From: Ceratorhiza oryzae-sativae
Taxonomy: Eukaryota; Basidiomycota; Agaricomycetes; Cantharellales; Ceratobasidiaceae
Length of the DNA: 64,000 nt
Assembly: GCA_030998015.1 (NCBI GenBank)
Contig: JARWMV010000020.1
Span: 186,001-250,000 of the forward strand
Direction of reading: 5' to 3'
Shown here: positions 10,975 to 22,299 of the stretch, one piece after another
How the letters are laid out: each line of letters opens with the position of its first letter
How positions within the stretch are numbered: position 1 is the first letter of the stretch
Notes under the pieces: model-generated
What the model saw: the letters and a program-made list of their open reading frames with translations, nothing else
Told to the model about the DNA's origin: nothing
Databases searched by the model: none
Made by a program: the position numbers and the translations under genes

Positions 10975-13936
10975 ATGGATAGACGAACGCCAAGAGAGGC
11001 AAGCGACGAGGAGCAAGGCTCGGACAGCAGTGGCACGGCTCCGGCGGCCCGCGAAAAGGCTCGGGGGTGGACACTAGCCCGAGATGCGGCGAGGCGAAAA
11101 ACATTTGTGACCAAAGTGCGGGATTATCTATGGAGCCAGGAAGGTGAAGAGTCGAGGGGAGAGTATATTCCAAATTATCGGTGAGTTTTGGTTTTTATGC
11201 TTCTAGATGCGGAAAGCCAGACCCGTTTACCGCTAGGTGGACGCCGATTCTGAGCGGTGTTATTATACCATTTGCGATCCTGCTGGAGATACCTGGGCTA
11301 ACCGAACATGTCAATCGTCTATCCCACTCATCTCATCCAGCCCGTCTGATTATTTCTATTCTAGTGGTATATCAGAACCATAGCCAATAAAACAGTCGAG
11401 ACCCAAGACAACCCCAAAAGTTTGTCGCTACTCGCACCCCGTCCACCTTTTATCTAAAACCTTGCCACCCAACTCAGTTCTCGATGCAGGTCTTGCGATT
11501 TCTATGGCCTCAGCAGTCTTGGCCAACATTGCTCTAATTTTCCGCTTCCTGGAACGTCGTGTTCGGCTCGCCACGTTCATCGCCATTGGCGGGCTCATCA
11601 TCCATGGTATTTCACCCCCATGGGTTGATCCGTGACGTCATCATTGATTGGGCTCTCTTTTTGCCTAGACATCATCAATATCGTCGCCGTTACTATTTTT
11701 GGAGTTGTCCACGCTGTGGATGATGGTTTTAGTGAGTCCGGTCTGTCGAGAGAGAGAAACGGGATGATGTTTATGGTATGTAGCGTATGGCCAAGCGTTT
11801 TGGATGACGATTTGCTCGACAATCGCATCTGTGATTACGACCATCTCGTTGGGGTGGGACTTGTATAAGACCCCTGAGTTTGCGAGGAGCGGTACGCTCC
11901 TCATTCCCGTTTTTAGAAAAGCCCCTGACAACTAAGCGGATAGGCAGCGGACTCACGAGGAAGCAACGCTCCCTCGTGATCATCGTGATGGTCTTGCTAT
12001 GCTACATCGCGCTCGGAGCAATGTGTTATTCGTTTATTATGGATTTGACTTTTCAGGTAAGCCTTGAGCTTGCTGCGGTGAGAATTCGGTAATAACTGGG
12101 AACGCAGAATGGACTGTATTTTACCGTAGTGTCGATTGAGAGTAGGTGGTCCTCCAATCCTGCACCTGATCGCTTCTGACAGGGACCCTCAGCTGTAGGA
12201 TTCGGAGACATCGTTCTCACCACGACACTCGGCCGGGTATTCTCAATGTTTTACATCACCTTTGGAATCGTCAACCTGGCCTTGGCCGTTAGCACTACAC
12301 GAGAGACGATTATTGAGGTGCGTCGATTCTATTTTTCCCTCGTTCTCGGCATTTACCCACTCCTCATCCTTGCCTAGTCTTTCGAAAACTCGTATCGAAA
12401 ACGCCGAGCTGAGCGGGATCGAGCCAAACACGCCCGAGCCCAAGTCCGCGCGGCCGAACAAATGCTCCGGCGGATGGGCGCACCAGTCTACGTGCCTCTC
12501 CAGGAGCACCACCTCGATTCGGGCGTCACGCTTATTCAAGAAAAGGCGGGACACCTCGGGATCGGGATCGGGGCCAGAACGCTGACGATGACTTCGCGTA
12601 CCAGGACGATGGACACCGATCGTTCGGGCTACGTCCCCGGTGGGGGGAGACGACATCATTCGACGCGTCAACATCGCGAGCCGATGGTTTTGAACGTCTG
12701 GGCTTTGACGGCTGAGCAGAAGAATGCGCTTTTTGGGGACGATGCAGTCAATATGCCTAGCTCGGAGGATGACGAGGTGCAGGTCCAGATTGAAGCGCCG
12801 AGGGAGCCGGAGAATGATGCGGTCGATCCTTCGACATTGATCGAACGATTTCACGAGGAACTGGGCGGGCCGTCGCACGAAGAAGAGAGTCCGGACTATT
12901 CCGAACTCAAGGCGCGATTGGAGAGTGAGGAGAAGAAAGAATTCGCTGTTAAAGTGAGTGTCAATGCTGTCTGCCGCGGGCTAAATTTCACGGAAATAAA
13001 TTCCTAGTTGGGCGTTGCATGTTCTCTTTTCGTTGCGTTCTGGCTTATTGGCGGAGGCGTTTTTGTGGCCACCGAAGGTTGGAGGTTCGGGGAGTCATTG
13101 TTCTTTTGTGAGTCTGTCCGTAAGGTTAGCGAGATGAATTCATTGAGAGTGCATGGCAGGCTTTTGTACTTTTTCCACTGTCGGATATGGCGACTTTGCT
13201 CCCAAGACCCCGGCTGGGCGGGCTTTCTTTGTGGGATGGGCATTGTTTGGGATTGCGGCGATGACTATTTTAATATCGGGTACGTTGGTAAATTTGAACA
13301 TTTGCACTTTATAGCGCTGATGGATACGCGGCATGGTAGTACTTACCGAAGCATTTTCCTCACGCTATAATACAGTCATCCACTCGGGTGTCCTCGATCG
13401 CGCAGTGAAATCCATTCGAGCCCAGCGTCGGACTAGAACTCGAACTCACAGCCACGCATCCCTGTCACATCACCCTTCCTCACCCCACCATCACCATGCC
13501 CCTGATCCAGACGCTCTGGCGGTCGATATAGTGACCAACGCTCGAGCTATTCGCGACCACATGTCCTGGTTCGTGAATTCGAACGGGACGAAAGGCGCAC
13601 CTGAGGGTGTGATGAAGGTGCTGGATGATATCGCCAAGGGGGAGAATATGGATGAACGCGTAAAGAAGGAATTTATGAGTAACGACGAGGCAAGAAAGGT
13701 GAGGCTCGCTTTGCTCCTTCGGACTGGATTGGGCGGCTGATAATCAGCGGTATTAGACCGTTTTCATTATGAGCTTTGAGAGTAAGCCTATTTGACAGCG
13801 TCTTTCGGTTGTCGCGGCTGATTAGTGTTGGTAAATAGGAATGCTCCACAACCTTGCGTGTGCTGCTGAAGAGGCCGCGCGGATGCCTCGATCGAGGCGG
13901 AATGGCGAACATGATGACAACAGAATGGGTAGTTAG
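10975..13936 (+). CDS. TOK-type two-pore outward-rectifier K+ channel
   Basis: A plasma-membrane K+ channel of the fungal TOK family, with eight membrane segments and two pore loops in one chain. Hydrophobic segments appear in order: VIIPFAILLEIPGL, ISMASAVLANIALIF, FIAIGGLII..INIVAVTIFGV, FWMTICSTIASVITT, LVIIVMVLLCYIALGAM, then pore 1 with TVGFGD, MFYITFGIVNLALAV, a large acidic cytosolic loop, VACSLFVAFWLIGGGVFV, pore 2 with STVGYGD (13177-13194), and FFVGWALFGIAAMTILIS. The C-terminal tail is His/Arg-rich and ends GSTOP-like at MGS-stop, 13936. About a dozen introns of 50-60 nt were placed by frame. One (12142-12192) splits the first selectivity filter between its Glu and Thr-Val-Gly. An in-frame ATG at 10933 is an alternative start. 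The architecture is complete and looks functional. Confidence 0.9.
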
Positions 13937-14213
13937 TTGTGGGTCCTCATTTTCTTTTGGCGCACAGCGGTTTTCTTTTATCATTTTTACGGATATGTAC
14001 TTTCACCATGTATGTTAAAAAGCAAGTCTTCAACTCGGATAAGCTGACATCTTTCGGCTCATGGTTCGATAACACTCCAAGGCAACGCATACAACCGTTG
14101 ATCCCAAATAAATATCGATATTGCCCAGCGGGTCCCAAAGTAAATACTCCAGCGTGAGAAGCAAAAACATAATTTCCAGGCAACGCAGCCTTGGCAGACC
14201 TCCTTAGCAGACT

Positions 14214-15759
14214 TCATGATGACATCACTCTCCTATGCTGGTCAAGCATTCCCATGGACCTTTTCCAAACTCGACATATGCCCTTTATGAGTGGGTCTCG
14301 GTCGACCACTGTTGCAGTTTTTCGTTCCAGATTGCGCATGCGATCCAACAAATATTGCTGCATTTCCGCATTAGACATTTCTGACGAGAACAGATTCAAC
14401 GCGATGGAACGTGGCTAACAAAAAGCTTCAAATGCCAGTTCAAACACCGTGGCGAACTAGAGCTCACTTTCTCGATTCTTGTTACTTCTGGACTGGAATC
14501 TGGCAGGTTGCTTCTGACGTATTCGACTACGGCCTCGTAGAGTCTTTGGTGGAATGCCTGGTTCGCTAAATATGCCTTGGTCCATGCATCCTTCCAAGCG
14601 GCCCTTCCACGAGATGAGATAAGTTGGAATGACTCCGTTGGCTCCCAGCAACTGTCCCAAGCAGTTTGCCATGCATTTCCCTTGTATCCCGCCTGGATGT
14701 CTGCATCTGCCCCGAGATTGGCTGCTTTCCGGACTTTCTTCTCTGCTGCTCGGGATAGAGCCTCCCATTCATTTCCCGCGGTCGGGCTTGAAAACATGGT
14801 CTGCCACATGGTTTCAGCAACCGCTTCTAAAGCTGCGTCTCGTGCCGCGTGGTATGCATGGGTTTTAGCTGCTTTGATCGCGGGTGCATCCAAGTGCTTC
14901 ATCAACAACTCCTGAACATTAGCGCCTATGGTAGATAACAGGACCGACTCGTCGAGAGTCTGACCTAGTTCAGCACGTATCGTGATGAGCGCCTCCCGGA
15001 GGGTCGCAATGAGATAATCTGTCCCTGGAAATGATGGCAAGGTCTCGGCAGGCTTCTTGGATTTCTGCTTCTTGGCCAATCCTGAGCTTGGGCTGAATTC
15101 AGCCTGGGCCCGGAAGGCGCAAGATGGCTCATGCTCTGATCAACCAAGGCGTTCCAGAGCTTCGAATCTCTGCAGATAATAGACCAATCAAGCGTGTATC
15201 GAACGGTCGTAATCAGAATGGTCCACGCGAAAAAGTAGCAATTAAAGCAAGTAAGACTATAGCGCTTGGCTTGCTCGTCTTCTGCGATCCCGTAGCACGC
15301 AGCGAGCACTACGATTAAATCTTGCCCCCGAGGGAACCTGACGGTGAGCTCCAGATTAGATATCATCGAAAGCTGTCGATACTCGGAATCGGTCTTCGAG
15401 AAAAGTGTGGCGCTGTCCGCAGGCGTGATCCCTTTTCCATGGAGGAACTCCCCTCGTTCGTCCACGTTACTCGCGCGCTCGAATTTACAGTACGTGCCGT
15501 CGACTAGTTCAGCCACGATAAATTCGTGATAGAAGGACCCAGGTGCAATGTGTTTGTGGTAATGAAGAGTATGGAACTCTTTAGTTGGAAGTTGGGTATA
15601 CCACTGGCGAGTTGGACAGCTTTCACTGCGCCAACTCCCCGTGAAATCCAGATCGTGGTGACCCCCGGAGTTTCTTCCTATCGATGATAAAGATCGGTTG
15701 AGCAAAGGAACTAGGCTGTTGGAGAAAGACCCCAAAGACCCGTTTGACGAGAGTGGCAT
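14214..15759 (-). CDS. lineage-specific protein, possible permuted papain-like domain (copy 1)
   Basis: The start is MPLSSNGSLGSFSN at 15759. The N-terminal half carries a HEFIVAELVDGTYCKFER motif and, about 100 residues later, YSLTCFNCYFFAWTI. A His before a beta strand followed by an Asn-Cys at the start of a helix recalls permuted NlpC/P60 or LRAT-like folds; that fold is inference. The C-terminal half is Ala/Trp-rich and helical (HAARDAALEAVAETMWQTMF). The frame changes near 15050-15110, presumably at an intron. A last intron after RIEK leads to PRSIALNLFSSEMSNAEM and a stop at 14214. The gene at 24.0-25.7 kb is a paralogue with the same layout and the same final intron. The function is unknown. 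Confidence 0.65.
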
Positions 15760-15799
15760 GGCTGCGAATGTGTTCGTGAAATGTCGAGCGAGGCAACGA

Positions 15800-16690
15800 T
15801 ACAGGCACAGTCGTGGGACACTACCTCTTATATGAGCGCACAGGTTGGATGATAGAATAATTTACCCTTGTCAGACCAGTAACTGACCATAAGATGTTAG
15901 TGACTGTTATATCAGGGTTTGTCCCTTTTCTCCTTTGTCAGCTTTACCCATAAGCATTGATCGACTGAACAGGCAGCGATTACAGGCCCCCGTGCAGACC
16001 CGTGCCAACAGAGGGCAGCTTAGACTCCAAACAAGGAGCGAATACTTGCAGTAAAAAAACGATTTGGGATTATTGACAGGATCGTAAACTCATTAGTTAT
16101 GGTAGGCTTCATGTTTGTTCCGATTCGCAAGATTGTTGCCCGGAGACGACCGAGCGGATTCTCTAAATCTAACAACTAGCTTCATGCTACGACCCGTAGG
16201 AAGGGGTCGTACTTAAACCGAAAAACGTAGTGAAGGGGATGCGAAGGTATTTAGACCTGTGGAGTAGGTACAAAATCCCTGGCTATATGTATTCAGACTG
16301 TAGCATGTAATCGAATTATAGTACATGAGTGTAACCCAAAAAAAGAGGAATGGTATTAAGAAAGGAGGGGGCGGAGCTTCAACACTGTCTAATATGGTCT
16401 TAAACCAAATGTTCACTGCCAATATTTGTCCGTGGTACATCCGATAGTTTTGGCTCACGACACTTGACCGTTGAGCGAGGCTAATGAGAAGACACAGGAG
16501 TAGGGAGGGAATACCTGATGGTAAAATATCAGCCTGTACCGACTGTGACCCTGGATATGAGTACAAACCTGGCCCCGTGAAGATGAAGGCAGGGGTGGGG
16601 TTTGGTCTGCCACGGAAAATAAGACTGGGTATTTCGCAATGTTGGGAAACATTAGCTTTCAGCGACTTTGCGACTTGGAATATCCTAATC
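15800..16690. other. intergenic, no supported gene
   Basis: The sequence between the two neighbouring minus-strand genes. A minus-strand open frame at about 16213-16728 is rich in Phe, Leu and Pro but matches no family and may be 3' untranslated or intergenic DNA. Confidence 0.35.
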
Positions 16691-16699
16691 AATAGAAAT

Positions 16700-18313
16700 A
16701 GCGTCTCGGCGTCAATACCCTCGCCCACACATGTATGCGCCGATGATTAAGCATCCTACAGTTGCCTGCTGTACACTGATGCTGATGGTAGAATAGATTA
16801 GTGGATATATATCCAGCAGAATTATCCAAATAACCGATAATGAAAGGAATGTCGAGGACCAGGTCACTAGAGCTCCAGGAATACTGCACAAAAGTGCCAA
16901 ATTCTGAAGCCCACTAGAGGCAGACTCGTAAGCCTGGATAAATGCAGCCTACGAGCCAAGTATTAGTTCGGTTGCCACATTTTCCAATTGAGACACTTGC
17001 CCCATCTGCCGCATGCTGTCCTAGACTATGGTATTTGAAAGATAGAGTCATGCTATATGCGCCGTTGGATATTGCTAGTATTGTTGCTAATGATGCCAAC
17101 ACCTTTGCTAACGGTGAAGCAGTTGTAGTGTGGAGTCCTACCGGTGCTATGAATATTAAAGTATTAGTTGATGCAACCATTTGCTAGTTCTGAACGTACA
17201 TAGCCAGGAGCCCACTCTGTTTTAATAAAGATTTAAACAGCTAAATAAACTAAGCAAACTGAATCGTACCATTTTGGCAGAAAAGCGCCATTCTTCAGTC
17301 ATCTCCTTCCCAAGTCTCCTCCACTCCCGTGTGTATATAATGCGATCTATCCATATAGCGTTCCACCTTTTCAAGTATGAGGATGGGGCGGAGAAAAGTG
17401 CAAACGAGATTAGTCTGAAGGATGGCGTTTCCGTAGGGGGTCGCTGCCCGCTAACTATCATCGAACGATCTGTGCGAGCACCTAGCTCGCCATGCAAATT
17501 GACGATACGGCTATGTGCTACATGCGTTTATTAATCCCATGGCTGTCTATAGGAAATAGACCTTCTCTTACTAAGTAGGCTCATGATCCTGGCTAAAGTT
17601 TGGCTTTAGGCTCCTGCGCTACATCCAATGTAAGATATGGCACGTACCTATGCACCAATTGATCTCCAAGTCAATTTTAGTATCTAAAGCCTGCTTGAGC
17701 TCCTGGGAGTACGATTTACACTCCTCGGGTGAAAAGGGTGAAATCGACCCAGCGGACGTTGAAGCATCTACGAATATGAGGACCGGTCGACCTAGTTTGA
17801 ATAAACCCAACCCACCGATTGCAAGTGTTGCCAAAGAGGCAAGGAGTTGATGGGCGGATCCCCTCATGTCGAGGTTGGCACATGGCATATATTCCATATG
17901 CACCCAAAACTGCTCCTCCAGCAGATGTACTAACGCACGGTATCAGTAACGCCTTTCGGGTTTCACCGCTGCGTGGGAGACTCTCTGACCTAGATGACTG
18001 GAGTTCCGTATTCCCGAAATGCCGAGCACTGTCGTTGAAATGTCTCGAAGCCAAAATACTGTATGATCATCATAGTTCACCAAGTAGTAACCGCACGTTC
18101 CTTTTCTCGCTTCTTGAGTGACCTCCACGTTCAAAAAAAGCTCGAAGTCGATGGTCAGGGGTTTAAGCAAAAAAGCGACTGTCTGATAACACTCCATCAC
18201 ACGTTCCAGGATCTCCGGTATCTGTATAAATGCCTCCGTAACAAGATGAAGCACATAGTTTCGGAAATAAACCCGGCTGGCAATTGGACGTGAGGTTTAA
18301 TTGGTTCTGTCAT
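16700..18313 (-). CDS. 'FWL' family membrane protein, N-terminal part damaged or incomplete
   Basis: A member of an uncharacterised Agaricomycete family that usually starts with a WW-like segment. Visible parts in order: MTEPIKPHVQLPAG, VYFRNYVLHLVTEAF, DFELFLNVEVTQEARKG with NYDDHTVFWLRD, EEQFWVHMEYMPCANLD, SPEECKSYSQELKQAL, YLKRWNAIWIDRIIYTREW, then hydrophobic stretches NTLIFIAPVGL, SPLAKVLASLATILAISNG and ALLCSIPGALVTWSSTF. This order (soluble head, then membrane segments) matches the family as I know it. The residues that normally join LPAGW to the next beta strand are missing, and the frame shifts at about 18285. An intron in front of VHLLEE removes an apparent stop. Exon limits at the 3' end are uncertain. 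Confidence 0.6.
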
Positions 18314-18896
18314 GAGATGTTTCCAACACACCCTTCCGCCGGATTTACGAGCTTGACCCATCCGATTGGAACCAGATCCTCCTGTTGAGCACTGCAAGGG
18401 TGGGCGTTAGATTGTGTACTTTGCACGCCTATTGTGCTTTCCTACGTTCGAACCCCTATCGGCGAACTAATGATAGTAGCGGCTTGGCCGGTGGGGCTAC
18501 ATGGAATCAGCCCTCATCTGGAAAAACAACAGGGCGGCATACGCTTTGCAATCGTCATATCTGACCGTAGAGCTAGGCAGTTGCTCTGATAGAAGGTCGG
18601 ACAATAGCGTCGCCGTTAACATTAGGATGAGTGGAGATGAGGAGAGACGAGTGGATATATGAGTAGTTATGGTATGGTTGAACAAAGGGGCCGCTTTAAA
18701 AGATCGTATGCCTGTATAGCTGCGCAAAGACGTGCGTTGGATGCAATGCCCATCCACGCTTGTACGTGAGTGGGGATTAGCGGGTTTTTGGAGCAGTGTG
18801 CTGGATTCTTATGATACAAAATGAAACAACCAGGGCACGGCGAACCACCACCACGGACATCTCACAAAAGCTAAATTCGGCATGCCTATTAATTCC

Positions 18897-21800
18897 TTAG
18901 TCTGCTTCCTCGGCATCTTCAGGAATCACTGCTGCGGCTCTTGAGGCAGGCCGGGATCCGGCCCTATTACAAATTCATCACGTTAGCAAGCCGCATATAC
19001 GCAATGTAGCACATATTGACGACTTACTTGGTGCCTTTGCTGTTAGCAGCTGCTTTCGTGGCCTTCTTGCTGGCGGGTTTAGCCCGACTGGACGGCTTGT
19101 GATTTGAAGGCCCCTGCCCATCCTCGTCCTCTTGCAACTCGTCAACTTCCATCTTGTGTTCATCCTCAGCAGTTGTTTTCTTTCCTTTGGCCTTCGAAGC
19201 CGGTGCCTTTTTGGTTTTGGGCTGAGTGTCCTCCACAGCCTCGTCATCGCCCTCCGCAACGGGCTCAGCCTTCTTCCCACGCGGCTTTCGGGCTTTGCTC
19301 GTCGGGGCTCCATCTGTATCCTCCCCGACATCCGCAGCTGACTTCGCGGCCGCACCGCTCTTGCTCGAGCGTCCTTTGGAAACGGGTGCATCAGCCTCGG
19401 CCTCCGCAGCGGCGGCCTTGGCGGTCGCCTTGGCCTTTTTGGCCTTGGATGCAGGTACGACATCCGGTTCATCGAGATCGCTCTTGTCCGTTGCCGCGGC
19501 TGCCTTGGCTTCGATGCTTTTTTGGTGCCGGTTTAGGATCGGGGGAAGAAGCCTGTTCGGGATCGGTTTGCACAACAGGCTCGGATTTCGATTTTGCTGC
19601 CGTTTTCATGGGTTTTGGTTTTGGTTTTGTAGCGGGTTCCTGAAAAACCAGAACGCAAGATGTCAATCCAATGATGAGCAGCAATGGAGGAATGAATAAG
19701 GCGTTAAAGTGGGATATCAAGAATAGTGACGGGGCCCATCTGGGTTGTCGCCACATATGCCCAAAAATAGTCGATCAGTAGGGCTCAAACAGTCCGCTGA
19801 GCGCTGGAGAACCCAGCCCCAAGTGTGAACCATCTGGTTGAACCGCATCGGCCATTCAAACCCACCGACAAGTGACCGCTCCATGAGGCCCGCCCTTCGA
19901 GTTCTGTGACACATTCAAGAACATTCCTTTGTCGCCACGAGGCAAGAAATGTCGCCACTGTCAAGGCGGGTCTCGTGCAACGAGACGACATGGAGGATTG
20001 GCCGATGATCGGGATGGAGCAACCCCCATTCAAGCACGTGTCGCATCCATGCGGTCAAATCGTTCGATCCAAACATCAAGGTGACGGAGACTGGACCACC
20101 GCGTCATCGATAGGTTGCTTGGCACAAGCAAGATAGCAGACAACGCACGGGGAAATCCGAATATCGGCGCCGCGGCTGACAGATGACCCGCGAGGAAATT
20201 ATAAAGAATGCGAGAGAAGGTTTGGCCTTACCTGGGGTTCCTCATCAGTCCCACTCATGTCCTCGTCCTTGGGCAACTCGATCTCCTCGCCCTCGGACTC
20301 CTCTTTGGCCTTTTTCCCCAGTCCCTTGCCTTTGGCCGTCGTTGTCGCCTTTGCCTTGGCAGGAGCACGCTTGGTCTTGGGTTTCTCCTCGTCCACGACA
20401 TTGGAAGTCTTGGCCTTTGAGGTCGTGGCCTTCTTAGAGGTGGCTTTCGCCTTGGTGGGGGTTTCGGCTTCGGGCTGCGGCTCGTCGTCTGAACCAGACG
20501 TTTCGTCGTCGTCAGGAAGAGGGTTCTCCTCGCCGGATTGAGGCTCTTTGTCTGTCTGTATAGTTACAAAATATTAGCATGTTTTCAAGGACAACCAAGC
20601 CAAGCGAGTAGGAGGGGTGTCGTGATCGAAAACAGAGCAATGAATTCAAAGACTTAGTTATATAACTCCAATCTGACTCGATAGATCAAATTCATTCCAT
20701 CGACGATCGCGGAAAGAATTCAACCGAAAGCACGAGTGCCTGAAAACCGAAAAAACAAAGGAAACACAAACAGGGCGCACCTTGGCTTTGGGTTTTTTCC
20801 CGGCGGATTTTTTCGCAGGCTTTGCATCGCTTTCGGTCTAGAAAGATTAAGTTAGAAAATCACATGAATTGATAGGGGGACACGCGAATCATCTGAGCCC
20901 GGATAAAATGAAAAAAAATACATCGCAAAAGCCCGGAGAATTTGATACGTGCAATGGCACACTGACAGCGGCGGGATAGGCAAACGCTGGATGGGACTAA
21001 GATCGACAGCAAACGCACCTTTTTCGCTGGTCCCCGCTTCTTTTTCGGCTGCGCCTCACCGGCTTCGTCTCCTGTTGGCTCGTTCTGATGAGCAGTACGC
21101 GTGAAAGTTCAAGCGGGTTAAGGAATAGGTTACAGGGATTGGGCGTGGGAGATGAGCAGTGTGGAGACTAATTATTAGAGCGCTAACACCACCCGGGGCG
21201 AAACGACAACTCGCCTTCTTCTTCGTGGGTGCTCTTTTTTTCGTGGGCTTTTCGCTCTCCTGCCCTCAGGATCTGTTGCAGCAACCTATCGGAGAGAGGT
21301 GAGAAACATGACATAGATGATACCGCACGGGGGAAGTTCAGATGTGGGAACAAGGTTGTCCGGCTGAGCGATCGGCGCCTGTAACGGCTCATCAACTGAG
21401 CAGACTTGGACAACCGCAGAGTATGGCACCTCCGAAAGGAATGGGCATAGCACAAGCTCGCAACATCACAGACCTTTGCCTTTGCAGGTGCGCGTTTCTT
21501 CTTGGGTTTCTCTTCGTCTCCCTCGTCAGCATTGTCCTCGTCCTATTCGTTACCGAATGAATAATGAGCGGGCGCCATGCGATGATATTGCGATGCAGCG
21601 AAACATGTGAAGAGTGCGGGCACATCGATGTAATTCGGTACGAGTGCGGCATGGGTGGGGGCGCAGATCCGTAGACGTAAGGATTTGTGATAGAATAGCG
21701 GTGAACACCACGCACCTTTTTACGCTTTGTCGTTGTTTTCTTCTTCGGTTTGTCTTCGTCGTCCTCATCTTGATCCTTCCGAGCAGAGGGAGGAATGTCT

Positions 21801-22278
21801 TCATCTGCAACATGTCCGTCCTGAACCTCCAGGTGAGAGCTGTTCGATCTCAGCCACCGTATATACTCACTATCCAAGCCTTGCGAACACGGTCCTTGTC
21901 CTCGTCTTGCAGCTCATCGAAACCATCTAGTTCTTCAATGTCCTCGAACTGATTCTTGAAGCCCGACAAAATACGAGTCGTGACGCAGCCCCAGTGACGC
22001 CATTTACTACGAACAGGACGAGACCATCAGCACAAGGCCATGGTTTTCCTCTGGAGATAGCGTACAAGCTGTTGTTCCCGTTCATGCTAACCAACGTGCC
22101 CATCCTCAACTCGCCCTTTCCGATGGGGGTTCCCCCACATGGCTTGGGGCCTGTTGGAACTGTGATAAGCGATGGTTTGTGCGGTGTAGCGGGGCGTACC
22201 ATTGCATTTGGCGCGGTTGCTCGACGAATACTCCAGCCGATAGCCCGTCTTTTTCGATGATGCTTCGTTATCAGACAT
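18897..22278 (-). CDS. PARP-type zinc-finger protein with long Lys/Ala/Glu-rich tail
   Basis: The start MSDNEASSKKTGYRLEYSSS at 22278 leads into a single PARP-type zinc finger, a nick- or DNA-end-binding module: NRAKCNGPKPCGGTPIGKG, GTLVSMNGNNSF, KWRHWGCVTTRIL, then FEDIEELDGFDELQDEDK and VRKAW. The His-x2-Cys pair and two upstream Cys fit zinc binding. No PARP catalytic domain follows. The rest is a chain of exons coding acidic patches alternating with KKK/APAKAK-type basic stretches, suggesting a disordered nuclear protein that binds DNA or chromatin. It ends in PEDAEEAD-stop at 18897-18899. Two oddities: a frame change at a T6 run (19518-19523) and one intron of 592 nt (19640-20231) where others are much shorter. 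Boundaries of some middle exons (20.6-21.9 kb) are approximate. Confidence 0.75.
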
Positions 22279-22299
22279 GGTTGCGGGTGATAACACGCG

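Noticed and set aside
11181..11206. 26-nt intron in the K+ channel ending at TTCTAG
   Set aside because: Too short; the later AG at 11236 gives a normal 56-nt intron, keeps the frame and yields the expected RWTPILSG.
12243..12878. Minus-strand open frame of 211 codons
   Set aside because: It lies antisense to the acidic loop and first pore region of the K+ channel and mirrors its codon pattern; no domain.
19104..19643. Plus-strand open frame of 179 codons rich in Pro, Arg and Cys
   Set aside because: It is the shadow of the Lys/Ala/Glu-rich tail of the minus-strand zinc-finger gene.
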